26,065 nt of DNA from DAOTUL01 sp034437435 (GTDB lineage Bacteria; Chloroflexota; Anaerolineae; Aggregatilineales; Phototrophicaceae), in assembly GCA_964417785.1 (NCBI GenBank), contig CAYQJO010000037.1, positions 1-26,065 on the forward strand, in the 5' to 3' direction. Made by a program: the position numbers and the translations under genes. This document shows, in pieces, positions 15,684 to 23,333 of the stretch. The stretch's first letter is position 1. The number at the start of each line of letters is the position of its first letter. The notes below the pieces were generated by a model, which searched no databases, was not told the DNA's origin, and saw only the letters and a program-made list of their open reading frames with translations.

Positions 15684-15715
15684 AAAAACAATTTCTTCCC
15701 TACAGACTTCTAAAC

Positions 15716-17563
15716 CTATGGGCTGACGAATTCCACCTCAAACAGATTGGACCAGAGTTTGCCCGTTATGTAGAAGACTTCGTTGTCCGGGTCATAGGCG
15801 ATACCATTCAGTACGGCACCGGATGGAAGACCTTGTTGTGTCGCTGGTGGCAGTAAACCGGTTGCGTTGACCGCCTGATCGACCAGACCACTTTCAGGGT
15901 CGAAGCGGATGATGAGGTTTTCCTGCCAGATGTTGGCATACACTCGATCCCCAACACACTCTAACTCGTTGATTTGGTCGATGGGCTGCCCCTGTACGGT
16001 GACTTCAACCCGGCGCAGCACCTCGAAAGTCTCCGGGTCGCGTTCTGTGATGACACTTGTCCCGTCGCTCATCATCAACGTTTCGCCGTTGTAGCACAGT
16101 CCCCAACCCTCACCTTCATATGAGAATTGATCGATCTGCTCGAACGTGTCGAGATTGTAGACGAAGGCGGTGTTCTCCTGCCATGTGATCTGAATCAGGC
16201 GGTCATCAACCCGCGCAAGTCCTTCGGCGAAGAATTCGGCGGAAATGTCGATGGATTGCTCGGTCTCACCTGTTGCAAGTTCGACACGGCGAAGCTGTGA
16301 CTGGCCGTAACGCCCGGTGCTTTCGTAGAGCTTGCCGTCATAGAAGAGCAAGCCCTGGGTGAAGGCTTCGGTATCGTGTGAGTAAGCTTCGACAATGCGT
16401 GGGAGCAAAATCTCGGGTGCGGGACCAATTCCCCGCTGGATATAGTCCACAGCGCGAAAATCGTTCTCTTCTGGTGCAAGCTGTGGTGACTGTGTACCAT
16501 CCACCAGGACACCGGTCAGAAAGGCGGTGGTAAAGTGGTTGATGAGATCGTGCGCTCGGCTCATGTCCCATACCGGATCAGAACACATCTCAAAGAACGC
16601 CTCCGATTCCAGTGCGAAGTCATAGCAGGCGTCGACAAAGATGAAGTGGTCGGCGTTTTCCAGTGTTACCAGAGTGCGCGGGCTGTTTGCCATATTGTTG
16701 AAGATCGTGAATGCGTCGCGCTCAGGCGGGGTAGTCTGGTCAGTTGTGCCAACCATGAACAGCGCCGGGATGTCGATTTGCGCCAGACTGACACTATCTA
16801 GAATCGGACCATTCCAGGGGGCGAAGACCACCACTGCCTTGATACGAGGATCAGTGGTCGCCGGCCAGGGACCAGACGGTATTTCATCGAGACCGCGTGC
16901 CGCCGCGATTTCTGCTTCGCTTTCCAGCAAGAAGCATACGACGTCATCGTCATCTTGACGGCAGAATTCGTCAAGTTGGCCGAAGTTCAGGCGTGCGCCG
17001 CTGGCGGCCAGGGCTGTGTATCCGCCAAAAGAGTGGCCGGCCAGGGCGATCCGGTCCATATCAATGATGGCGGCCAGATCATCGTTGATCTCTGGTGCAT
17101 GGTCGATCAACCGCAGCATGTCAAATGGACGCTGCGCGTAATTTAAGGGTATCTGCGAGTCATCCAGTGTGGTACTGCCGGGATGATCGGCAGCGATAAC
17201 GACGAATCCGTGTGAGGCCAGATGCTCCATCAGGAGGACGCTCTGGAAGCGAAATCCGCCCAGCCCATGTGAGAAGATCACCAGGGGGAACGACCCTTCG
17301 GCGGGTGGGGAATCGCTGACTGCACGCCCCTGTACTAGCGAGAAAATGCCAAGCCGATATGTGATGGGTTCGGTGTCCTGGGCTTCGGCTGGATACCATA
17401 TTGTCGCACGCAGTGGACGCTCGGCATCGCCAATCTGGAAGTCGGTGGTACCAACAGAGTATGGGCCGGGCTGCGCAAACCTGGGCGCGTCCGGACGTTG
17501 TGCCTGCGCTGTCGTGACTGCCAGAACAAGTATCAACATTACCAGCAAATAGCGTTTTCTCAT
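15716..17563 (-). CDS. secreted alpha/beta hydrolase fused to a glutaminyl cyclase-like beta-propeller
   Basis: A 615-residue exported protein. The signal peptide (residues 1-21) ends ...TTAQA. Residues 35-345 are an alpha/beta hydrolase resembling platelet-activating-factor acetylhydrolase/dienelactone hydrolase: oxyanion region FSHGLGGFRF, nucleophile Ser178 in GHSFGG, Asp in VGTTDQTTPP, His in NADHFIF. Residues 390-613 match the bacterial/plant type glutaminyl-peptide cyclotransferase family (HDTEAFTQGLLF, YGQSQLRRV, GEGWGLCYNG, INELECV, LNGIAYDP, ITGKLW). That family forms a five-bladed propeller converting N-terminal Gln to pyroglutamate. AGGAG eight bases before ATG overlaps the stop of the metallo-hydrolase gene, so the pair is an operon. 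Domain assignments are strong; substrates are unknown. Confidence 0.85.
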   Translation of the reverse strand: MRKRYLLVMLILVLAVTTAQAQRPDAPRFAQPGPYSVGTTDFQIGDAERPLRATIWYPAEAQDTEPITYRLGIFSLVQGRAVSDSPPAEGSFPLVIFSHGLGGFRFQSVLLMEHLASHGFVVIAADHPGSTTLDDSQIPLNYAQRPFDMLRLIDHAPEINDDLAAIIDMDRIALAGHSFGGYTALAASGARLNFGQLDEFCRQDDDDVVCFLLESEAEIAAARGLDEIPSGPWPATTDPRIKAVVVFAPWNGPILDSVSLAQIDIPALFMVGTTDQTTPPERDAFTIFNNMANSPRTLVTLENADHFIFVDACYDFALESEAFFEMCSDPVWDMSRAHDLINHFTTAFLTGVLVDGTQSPQLAPEENDFRAVDYIQRGIGPAPEILLPRIVEAYSHDTEAFTQGLLFYDGKLYESTGRYGQSQLRRVELATGETEQSIDISAEFFAEGLARVDDRLIQITWQENTAFVYNLDTFEQIDQFSYEGEGWGLCYNGETLMMSDGTSVITERDPETFEVLRRVEVTVQGQPIDQINELECVGDRVYANIWQENLIIRFDPESGLVDQAVNATGLLPPATQQGLPSGAVLNGIAYDPDNEVFYITGKLWSNLFEVEFVSP

Positions 17564-17574
17564 TCGTCATGCTC

Positions 17575-18198
17575 CTATCGTATGGGTTCAAGCAAGATGA
17601 CCTCCGCCATGTCGCCGACGGCTTCGCGGAAGTCTTTGGCATCCACCACTGAGGCACCGTCCGCGCCGGTTCCCCAGTTGGCCGGGATGACCCAGTGCGG
17701 CTCTATCATGCGGACGACTTCAACCGCATCGCTGACATTGAGGGTACCATTGCCGTCAATCGGCAAGATGGCGATATCTGGCTGGATGTGTGCCATTTCC
17801 GGGATGATCTGCGTGTCGCCAGCGTAGTAAATGTCGTAGAGGTTCAACGAGATCACGAAACCGATGCCGCCTGCTTCGACAGGATGGCGCATATCGTCCG
17901 GCGAATAGGCGGGTACAGCCTTGATACCGGCACGATCAACGGTGATGCTTTGCCAGGGGCGGATAATCTGGCAGCCGTCAATCTGCTGTGCGACGGATTC
18001 GCTGCCGATAATGCGGGTATCCGGGCCGCGTAGTTTGTTGATGTCCGCCGGTGAACAGTGGTCATAATGGTCGTGACTGACCAGGATGACGTCGGGGTGG
18101 AATGCTTTTCTTACCACACGCCAGGGATCAATATAGATCAGCGGTGGACCTTCGATCACGAAGCTGCTGTAACCCAGCCATTTGATGTTTTCGATCAT
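17575..18198 (-). CDS. metallo-beta-lactamase-fold hydrolase (YtkL/UPF0173-like)
   Basis: A cytoplasmic metal-dependent hydrolase-like protein of 207 residues. The metal motif HDHYDH is at residues 42-47, and YYAGDT supplies the bridging Asp. The overall layout (WLGYSSFVIEG, IYIDPW, VPAYSPDD, PEM..IQPDIAILP) fits the UPF0173/YtkL-type group. The usual last metal ligand, His in a PMHYG-type motif, is replaced: the sequence reads VIPANWGTG. One-metal or altered activity is therefore possible. The ATG at 18198 has AAGG almost touching it, a poor spacing, but the N-terminus matches the family. It is upstream of the secreted hydrolase by 11 bases and divergent from the LysM gene. Its biochemical role is unknown. 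Confidence 0.85.
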   Translation of the reverse strand: MIENIKWLGYSSFVIEGPPLIYIDPWRVVRKAFHPDVILVSHDHYDHCSPADINKLRGPDTRIIGSESVAQQIDGCQIIRPWQSITVDRAGIKAVPAYSPDDMRHPVEAGGIGFVISLNLYDIYYAGDTQIIPEMAHIQPDIAILPIDGNGTLNVSDAVEVVRMIEPHWVIPANWGTGADGASVVDAKDFREAVGDMAEVILLEPIR

Positions 18199-18220
18199 CC
18201 TTCTAATTTAGCCGAAATAG

Positions 18221-18248
18221 TGTCTAATAGCCAGCAACAGTGTATAAT
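18221..18248 (+). promoter_or_regulatory. possible promoter of the LysM lipoprotein gene
   Basis: Perfect TATAAT (18243-18248), preceded directly by TG, about 32 bases before the start. The -35 region is poor; the best is TGTCTA at 18221-18226 with a 16-base spacer. Confidence 0.45.
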
Positions 18249-18280
18249 ATGGTTATAGGTGTCCTCCAGGAGTCGTCCAT

Positions 18281-19135
18281 ATGCGTATCAAAAACTGGCG
18301 TCTTACGTTGATGTCCATCATGGTTGTGCTGGCGGTCGCCGGTTGTTTGCGCTCTGCCAGCGGTAATCTGGACGATCCAGAATCCCGGGTCATCAACTCA
18401 CCAACAGCGCCGCCGACCAGCCAGCCAACTTATACGCCGTATCCGACGTTTACCCCACCATCAGCCCAGGCCGAAGCTGCGGCTGCCGCTGTTACGGATA
18501 CGCCGCAAACAAGCGCCCTGGTGCTGCCAACAGCGCAGGGGAATGTTGGCGGGGTCGTGGCCCAGCAGGCAACGCTGGCTCCTGGTTTTGTCGAGGCAAC
18601 CCGTCTCGTCGCAACAGTCACACAGCAGGCGATCAATGCCACACTCACAGCGGAGGGGCCGGTTGTCCCGCTGCCGACTATTACACCCACCCTGAATCCG
18701 GTGCTGCCGACCTCAACACCGTTGCCAGCCCAACCCGGCCAGGATTGTTTCCACGAAGTAAAAGTGGGCGAAAATCTGTTTCGCTTGTCGATGCGTTACG
18801 GTGTGACGGTTCAATCACTGGCGAGTGCCAATGGAATCAGCAATATTCAGTTGATTATCGTCGGCGACTCACTGCGCATACCGGGTTGTGGGACAACCGG
18901 CGTGACACCGCCGCCCACATCACAACCGGTGCTGACACGCGGGCCGGTTGGCGATCCGTCCAACCTGCCGACATCGGTGCCGAGCGCTGGTGGTGTGCGT
19001 CACATCATCCAGGAGGGCGAAACGCTGTTTCAGATCGCGCAGCGTTATGGTGTGCCAATGGATGTCATCGCGGCGGCCAACAACATCGTCAATCCCAATC
19101 TGATTATCATGACCGAAGAACTCATTATTCCCTGA
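18281..19135 (+). CDS. lipoprotein with two LysM domains
   Basis: A 284-residue exported lipoprotein likely bound to peptidoglycan or another glycan at the cell surface. The signal peptide ends in the lipobox LAVAGC, with the lipidated Cys at residue 22. Residues 30-155 are a low-complexity Pro/Thr/Ala-rich spacer. LysM 1 spans about 158-201 (HEVKVGENLFRLSMRYGV) and LysM 2 about 241-284 (HIIQEGETLFQIAQRYGV), at the very end. Cys156 and a Cys just after LysM 1 flank that domain and could form a disulphide. The ribosome site AGGAG is eight bases before the ATG. The stop overlaps the next start (TGATG), so the Nudix remnant was in the same operon. No catalytic domain is seen. Confidence 0.88.
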   Translation: MRIKNWRLTLMSIMVVLAVAGCLRSASGNLDDPESRVINSPTAPPTSQPTYTPYPTFTPPSAQAEAAAAAVTDTPQTSALVLPTAQGNVGGVVAQQATLAPGFVEATRLVATVTQQAINATLTAEGPVVPLPTITPTLNPVLPTSTPLPAQPGQDCFHEVKVGENLFRLSMRYGVTVQSLASANGISNIQLIIVGDSLRIPGCGTTGVTPPPTSQPVLTRGPVGDPSNLPTSVPSAGGVRHIIQEGETLFQIAQRYGVPMDVIAAANNIVNPNLIIMTEELIIP

Positions 19136-19365
19136 TGGCCGAAGAAACGATCAATGGGATAGAGCGGGTGTATGATGGCATGCTGGTCAAAGTGGACCGC
19201 TACGATATCACGCTGCCCAATGGCAAACCGGCGCAACGAGAGGTGGTTCAGCACCCTGGCTCAGTTGGTATCATCGCATTCGATTCTGATGGTCAGGTAG
19301 TGTTGGTGCGGCAGTACCGGCTGCCTGCCGGGTTGCTACGTGCTGCCCACCGTCCAGATGTTTAG
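19135..19365 (+). pseudogene. truncated ADP-ribose pyrophosphatase-type Nudix hydrolase
   Basis: A 76-codon frame starting in TGATG overlap with the LysM gene. Its sequence matches the N-terminal strands of Nudix ADP-ribose pyrophosphatases (VYDGMLVKVDRYDITLPNG, GSVGIIAFDSDGQVVLVRQYRLPAG). The frame then departs at LLRAAHRPDV and stops. The Nudix box (G-x5-E-x7-REUxEExGU), always just after this point, is absent from all frames of the 95 bases before rplS, so the catalytic half is deleted rather than frameshifted. It cannot be an active hydrolase. An assembly deletion is an alternative explanation. Confidence 0.75.
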
Positions 19366-19371
19366 CTGCCC

Positions 19372-19400
19372 TTGTTCGGCGTGAGTCCGACTGCTATAAT
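19372..19400 (+). promoter_or_regulatory. promoter of rplS
   Basis: TTGTTC (19372-19377), a 17-base spacer and TATAAT (19395-19400), preceded by TGC, an extended -10. The predicted transcription start is near 19407, about 55 bases before the rplS GTG. Confidence 0.65.
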
Positions 19401-19410
19401 TCACACTCGC

Positions 19411-19464
19411 ATGCAAAACAATACGCCCCAGGGCGTATTTTTTTGGAAGGAAAATCTACCGTGA
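19411..19464 (+). CDS. possible 17-residue leader peptide of rplS
   Basis: ATG at 19411 opens a 17-codon frame that runs through the leader hairpin and ends in TGA (19462-19464), overlapping the rplS GTG in GTGA. There is no Shine-Dalgarno. The ATG is only about four bases after the predicted transcription start, so translation would be near-leaderless. Such a short frame can occur by chance. Confidence 0.25.
   Translation: MQNNTPQGVFFWKENLP
19420..19444 (+). terminator. intrinsic terminator-like hairpin in the rplS leader
   Basis: Stem AATACGCC (19420-19427) / GGCGTATT (19432-19439) with loop CCAG and a seven-T run (19438-19444). It lies after the predicted rplS promoter and immediately before the Shine-Dalgarno GGAAGG. 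It may end transcripts from the LysM unit, or attenuate rplS transcription. Confidence 0.65.
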
Positions 19465-19808
19465 ACGAACTTATGCAGTCTCTGGTTTCACCGGCACCAG
19501 AGCATCCCGAAATTGAACCCGGTGATACGGTCAAAGTCCATCTTCGCATTGTTGAAGGCAACCGTGAGCGTATTCAGATATTCCAGGGCGTGGTGATCCG
19601 CCTGCGACGCGGTGGCAATGAGCAAAACTTTACTGTCCGCCGGATCGCCAGTCATGGCATCGGTGTTGAGCGGACATTCTTGCTGCGCAGCCCGCGTATT
19701 GAGAAGATCGAAATCGTGCGCCGAGCCAAAGTGCGCCGCGCACAACTGTACTATCTGCGCGACCGTCGTGGCAAATCGGCCCGTCTCAAGGAGCGCCGGA
19801 GACATTAA
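19461..19808 (+). CDS. rplS: 50S ribosomal protein L19
   Basis: Large-subunit protein at the interface with the 30S subunit. 115 residues from GTG at 19461, a usual length. Conserved blocks: PEIEPGDTVKVHLRIVEGNRERIQIFQGVVI, NFTVRRIASHGIGVERTF, SPRIEKIEIVRRAKVRRAQLYYLRDRRGKSARLKE. GGAAGG nine to ten bases upstream decides the GTG start over an upstream in-frame TTG (19443). It is three bases before the next gene. trmD, rimM and rpsP, its usual neighbours in other bacteria, are absent. Confidence 0.97.
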   Translation: MNELMQSLVSPAPEHPEIEPGDTVKVHLRIVEGNRERIQIFQGVVIRLRRGGNEQNFTVRRIASHGIGVERTFLLRSPRIEKIEIVRRAKVRRAQLYYLRDRRGKSARLKERRRH

Positions 19809-19811
19809 AGC

Positions 19812-20495
19812 TTGCGTCCGCTGATCGGCATTACAACGGCAATACGCCACCATATCGGGCTGCCTTTTGTCACAGCTAACGCGCTGATTGTTCGTGCAGT
19901 TGAGCAGGCCGGTGGTGTACCCGTGCCTGTTCCGTGTGACATCAGCCAGGAGACCTTGCGTTCACTCTATGACCGGGTGGACGCTGTTTTGCTGCCTGGT
20001 GGTGGTGACATCGATCCATCCACCTATGGGGCGGAGCGTCACCCGGAAACCAGCCATACCGAGCTTGCCCGTGACCGTGCCGAGATTGCGCTGACCCGTT
20101 GGGCGGTGGACGACAACCGTCCAATCCTGGGTATTTGCCGGGGCCACCAATTGTTGAATGTCGCGCTCGGTGGTACATTGCACCAGCACATCGACGGTCC
20201 GCACCGCAATCCAGATGCACGGCGTCTGCGGGCACACAATGTGAAAATTACATCGGGCAGTCAACTGGCTGCCATCGTCGGACAGAATACCCTGCCGGTC
20301 AACAGTATTCACCATCAAGCAGTGGCCGAGGTTGCCCGTGCCTTGACTGTGACGGCCCACGCTGAAGATGGTGTGATTGAAGCCGCCGAGATACCCGGTC
20401 ATCGTTTCGCTTTGAGTGTCCAGTGGCACCCAGAAGACCTCACAGACGATCCCTTGATGCTGGCGCTGTTCAAGGCCCTGGTGGATGCAGCCTGA
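19812..20495 (+). CDS. gamma-glutamyl-gamma-aminobutyrate hydrolase family protein (peptidase C26)
   Basis: A class-I glutamine-amidotransferase-fold hydrolase of 227 residues, related to PuuD, which splits gamma-glutamyl-GABA. The nucleophile Cys is in GICRGHQLLNVALGGTL and the His-Glu pair is in SVQWHPED. The upstream block LLPGGGDIDPSTYG is typical. The start is TTG at 19812, three bases after rplS, with GGAG about ten bases upstream in the end of rplS. No other polyamine-putrescine genes are near, so the physiological substrate is uncertain. It overlaps the next gene by 11 bases, indicating one operon. Confidence 0.9.
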   Translation: MRPLIGITTAIRHHIGLPFVTANALIVRAVEQAGGVPVPVPCDISQETLRSLYDRVDAVLLPGGGDIDPSTYGAERHPETSHTELARDRAEIALTRWAVDDNRPILGICRGHQLLNVALGGTLHQHIDGPHRNPDARRLRAHNVKITSGSQLAAIVGQNTLPVNSIHHQAVAEVARALTVTAHAEDGVIEAAEIPGHRFALSVQWHPEDLTDDPLMLALFKALVDAA

Positions 20496-21168
20496 AACCG
20501 ACGGCATCAACCTGCGGAGCGAGCAGTCACTCCATCGCGAGTTGAAGCGCTGGTATGCCGAAACCGGTGACCGGCTTGAAGTCGAAGTCCAGGGGTATGT
20601 GATCGATCTGGTGCGCGGTCCCCTGCTGATCGAAATCCAGACGCGCCATTTCTCCGCTATGCGTCACAAAATTAAAACCTTGCTGAAAAGTCATCCGGTC
20701 CGGGTGGTCTATCCGGTTGCGGCAGAACGCACGATTGTGAAGCTGGACGATTCCGGTCAGGTCGTCTTACGCCGGAAGTCACCAAAGCGCGGCTGTGTTC
20801 AGCATGTGTTCAGCGAACTGGTTTATATCACCGAATTGGTGGTGATGCCGGGATTCTCGCTGGATGTGCTGCTGGTCCGTGACGAGGAAGTGCGGCAGAA
20901 CGACGGTCGGGGAAGCTGGCGCAGGAAAGGGTGGAGCATCGTGGATCGACGCCTGGTAGAGGTGCTGTCCCAGCAGGCATTCGCCACGCCCGACGATTAT
21001 CTGTCCTTGCTGCCGGATGGACTGCCGCAGCAATTCACCACCGCTGATCTGGCCCGCAGCCTCAAGCAGCCCCGGCGCGTGGCGCAGCAGATGGCCTATA
21101 GCCTGCGCCAGATGGGGTTGATCGAAATGGTGGGTAAGCAGGGCAACGCCATCGTCTATTGTGTTTGA
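20485..21168 (+). CDS. hypothetical protein with PD-(D/E)XK-like core and C-terminal winged helix
   Basis: A 227-residue protein of no named function that I can place. Residues 15-70 have the pattern of a PD-(D/E)XK nuclease fold: a helix with Glu19, then a strand with Asp41 (GYVIDLV), then Glu50-x-Gln52 (LIEIQT), then a helix with Lys62/Lys64. The middle contains RRKSPKRG and FSELVYITELV. Residues 185-227 look like a winged helix (FTTADLARSLKQPRRVAQQMAYSLRQMGLIE, ending GNAIVYCV). A nucleic-acid role is plausible but inferred. The start lies inside the preceding gene (11-base overlap), and the end overlaps the convergent kinase gene by 13 bases. Confidence 0.75.
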   Translation: MQPETDGINLRSEQSLHRELKRWYAETGDRLEVEVQGYVIDLVRGPLLIEIQTRHFSAMRHKIKTLLKSHPVRVVYPVAAERTIVKLDDSGQVVLRRKSPKRGCVQHVFSELVYITELVVMPGFSLDVLLVRDEEVRQNDGRGSWRRKGWSIVDRRLVEVLSQQAFATPDDYLSLLPDGLPQQFTTADLARSLKQPRRVAQQMAYSLRQMGLIEMVGKQGNAIVYCV

Positions 21169-23321
21169 ACCGCAGCAGTTTCGCTGGTGTCGCTGCCATC
21201 GAATGACAGCACCCGCCGCGCACTCTCCGGTGTGCTGACCGGCAGCAGCACATGAAAGATCGTTCCTGGACGTTTCTCCAGGTCATGACCGGGACTTTCT
21301 GCCCAGATTTTGCCGCCATGTCCCTCGATCACACCCCGCGCAATCGTCAAACCCAATCCTGGCCCGGCTCCCATGAATTTGTAGGTGCCGGTGGAGTGCA
21401 GTGACGGACTGTAAGCGCGGAAGAACTTCTTAAAGACCATTTCGAGATTTTGCGGGTCAATGCCGACGCCGTTATCCTGAATTGAAATCAACACCTGATC
21501 GCCCGCCGGTGACTCCTGCAAGCTGGCGCTGATGTCGATACGGCCCCCGTCCGGTGTGAACTTGATGGCGTTGACGATGATGTTACGGAACGCCTGCACA
21601 AGCCGCTGTAAATCCGCCTGAACGGTCGGTAAGCCGCGTAAACCGCGTGCCAGGAGTGTCAGCCTTCGCTGCTGGATTGCGTCCGTCAATGGCTCTATCG
21701 CCATCCGCAAAATCGCTTCGGGAGCTGTGTCTGTGAGGTTGAGGTCCATTGCGTTCACGTCAAGCTGGCTGACGTCCAGCATGGCGGCGATCAACTCCTC
21801 CATCCGTTCGGCAGCCTTGCGCAAATTGCCGACAAGATTGCTGATCTGTGTTTCATCGAGCATGCCCTGTTCGTTGAGGGCGTCGATGATGTCGGTGTAT
21901 CCACGCACCTGTGCCAACGGTGTACGCAGTTCATGGCTGGCGATGGTGACGAAATCCGTCTTGACCGAGTCCATACGTCCAAGCTGGTTGTTGGCTTCCT
22001 GGAGGGTCTGGTTGAGGGTCTGCATACTGCTGTTGAGATGCTGCTGGTCTTTGAGCAGGTTGACATTGTGCAGGGCGATGGCGGTCTGTCCGGCCAGGGC
22101 GGTCAGCAGGTCCAGATCACGCGAGAAAAACGGTGTGTCGTTCAGCCTGGGACCGCAGGCCAGCAGCGCAGCCAGTTTGCCATCCAGGATGACGGGCGCA
22201 TAAGCGTGCATCCCTGTCTCGATGAAGGGAGGGGCATCGCCTGGATACTTGTGCAGTACATCAAACTGTGTGATTGCCTTCTGGTCGCGGGTGAGTGCGG
22301 TGTGCAAAGGTCGTTTGATCGCCAGATTGATGCTGTCTGTGAGTGTGATATGGTCGTCGTCCTGTGCGCTAATCAGCAGCAGGCGGCTTTCACGCACGCG
22401 CATGATGCGTGTGATGGCTTCGGTAGCCTGTGTGACCAGACTGGTACTGTCTGATGCCTGGGATAGGGCATGGCTGTAGTGTCGCACCGCCGCTACCGGA
22501 TCAATTCGCTGATTCCGTGTTAGCTCAACCACCAGCCATTGCGTTAAATCGCGCAGCGGGACCAGCAGCGCCGCAACGCCAAGAGCGACCACTGCCATCA
22601 ACAGCAGGTCGTCAGTCTGCGCCGGGTCGGCGTCTGCCAGCAGATAGAAGGCGGTGAAGATGATGGTTGTGGCGGTTCCCACGAAGATCAGGCTGCGCAG
22701 CGCCAGGATCATCCCGGCACGAATCTCCGGCAGACGATGGACGCGGACGGCATAGTTTGTCGCAATGGCTGTCCAGAGGACCAGCAGTATACCACCAGTT
22801 GCGGTCGCATGGCTGCTGCTGCCCGCTAACAAGACCCCCAGCGCCAATGCCGTTGTACCGGTTACCCAGACCAGGGCGCGATTGGCGGCCTCCGGTAGGG
22901 TCGCCTGATAAAATGCGTAGAGACCTACGCCGATGAGCGTCAGCGTGATGATACCCACGCCTGCCAGCATCACGACGGTGAATATGGCTTGCGGTTCAAC
23001 CAGGGCCGCGATCAACAATCCTGCCAGCCACACGGCACCGGCACGCAGCCAGATTTTGCGCGGTTGCAGTTCGTTCAGGACCAGCCAGCCGTAGCTGACC
23101 AGTACTCCTGCCAGCAGAATATATCGGACTTCGCGCCAGGACAATGCTTGTGAGAGTCTGGTATCGGGAATCTGTGTCATGACGGCCAGGGCGGGCAGCC
23201 CGACAAGCCCGACCAGGAACCAGAATCCTGGATGTTTACGGTTCTGGCGATTAGCGAACAGAAGGGTGACGATATGTGCGCCGATGACCACCAGTGCAAA
23301 GATGTTGAACAGGTTGTCCAT
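21156..23321 (-). CDS. membrane sensor histidine kinase with GAF domain
   Basis: A 721-residue two-component sensor. Residues 1-260 contain about eight hydrophobic segments. Residues 290-430 resemble a GAF domain. A short coiled coil (about 430-455) leads to HisKA with the phosphorylated His463 (ASHELRTPLAQVRGY). The catalytic ATPase domain has N box NIIVNAIKFTPDGG, G1 DNGVGIDP and G2 GLGLTIARG. No response regulator is adjacent, so its partner is elsewhere. The ATG at 23321 has AGGGGAA upstream. It follows the AlbA_2/HATPase gene by 12 bases in one operon. The signal sensed by the multi-pass N-terminus is unknown. Confidence 0.92.
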   Translation of the reverse strand: MDNLFNIFALVVIGAHIVTLLFANRQNRKHPGFWFLVGLVGLPALAVMTQIPDTRLSQALSWREVRYILLAGVLVSYGWLVLNELQPRKIWLRAGAVWLAGLLIAALVEPQAIFTVVMLAGVGIITLTLIGVGLYAFYQATLPEAANRALVWVTGTTALALGVLLAGSSSHATATGGILLVLWTAIATNYAVRVHRLPEIRAGMILALRSLIFVGTATTIIFTAFYLLADADPAQTDDLLLMAVVALGVAALLVPLRDLTQWLVVELTRNQRIDPVAAVRHYSHALSQASDSTSLVTQATEAITRIMRVRESRLLLISAQDDDHITLTDSINLAIKRPLHTALTRDQKAITQFDVLHKYPGDAPPFIETGMHAYAPVILDGKLAALLACGPRLNDTPFFSRDLDLLTALAGQTAIALHNVNLLKDQQHLNSSMQTLNQTLQEANNQLGRMDSVKTDFVTIASHELRTPLAQVRGYTDIIDALNEQGMLDETQISNLVGNLRKAAERMEELIAAMLDVSQLDVNAMDLNLTDTAPEAILRMAIEPLTDAIQQRRLTLLARGLRGLPTVQADLQRLVQAFRNIIVNAIKFTPDGGRIDISASLQESPAGDQVLISIQDNGVGIDPQNLEMVFKKFFRAYSPSLHSTGTYKFMGAGPGLGLTIARGVIEGHGGKIWAESPGHDLEKRPGTIFHVLLPVSTPESARRVLSFDGSDTSETAAVQTQ

Positions 23322-23333
23322 CGCAGCGTTCCC

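Noticed and set aside
18745..19134. Extension of the Nudix frame back through the LysM gene
   Set aside because: This part is out of frame with the obvious LysM protein and has no motif; the Nudix-like portion begins at ATG 19135.
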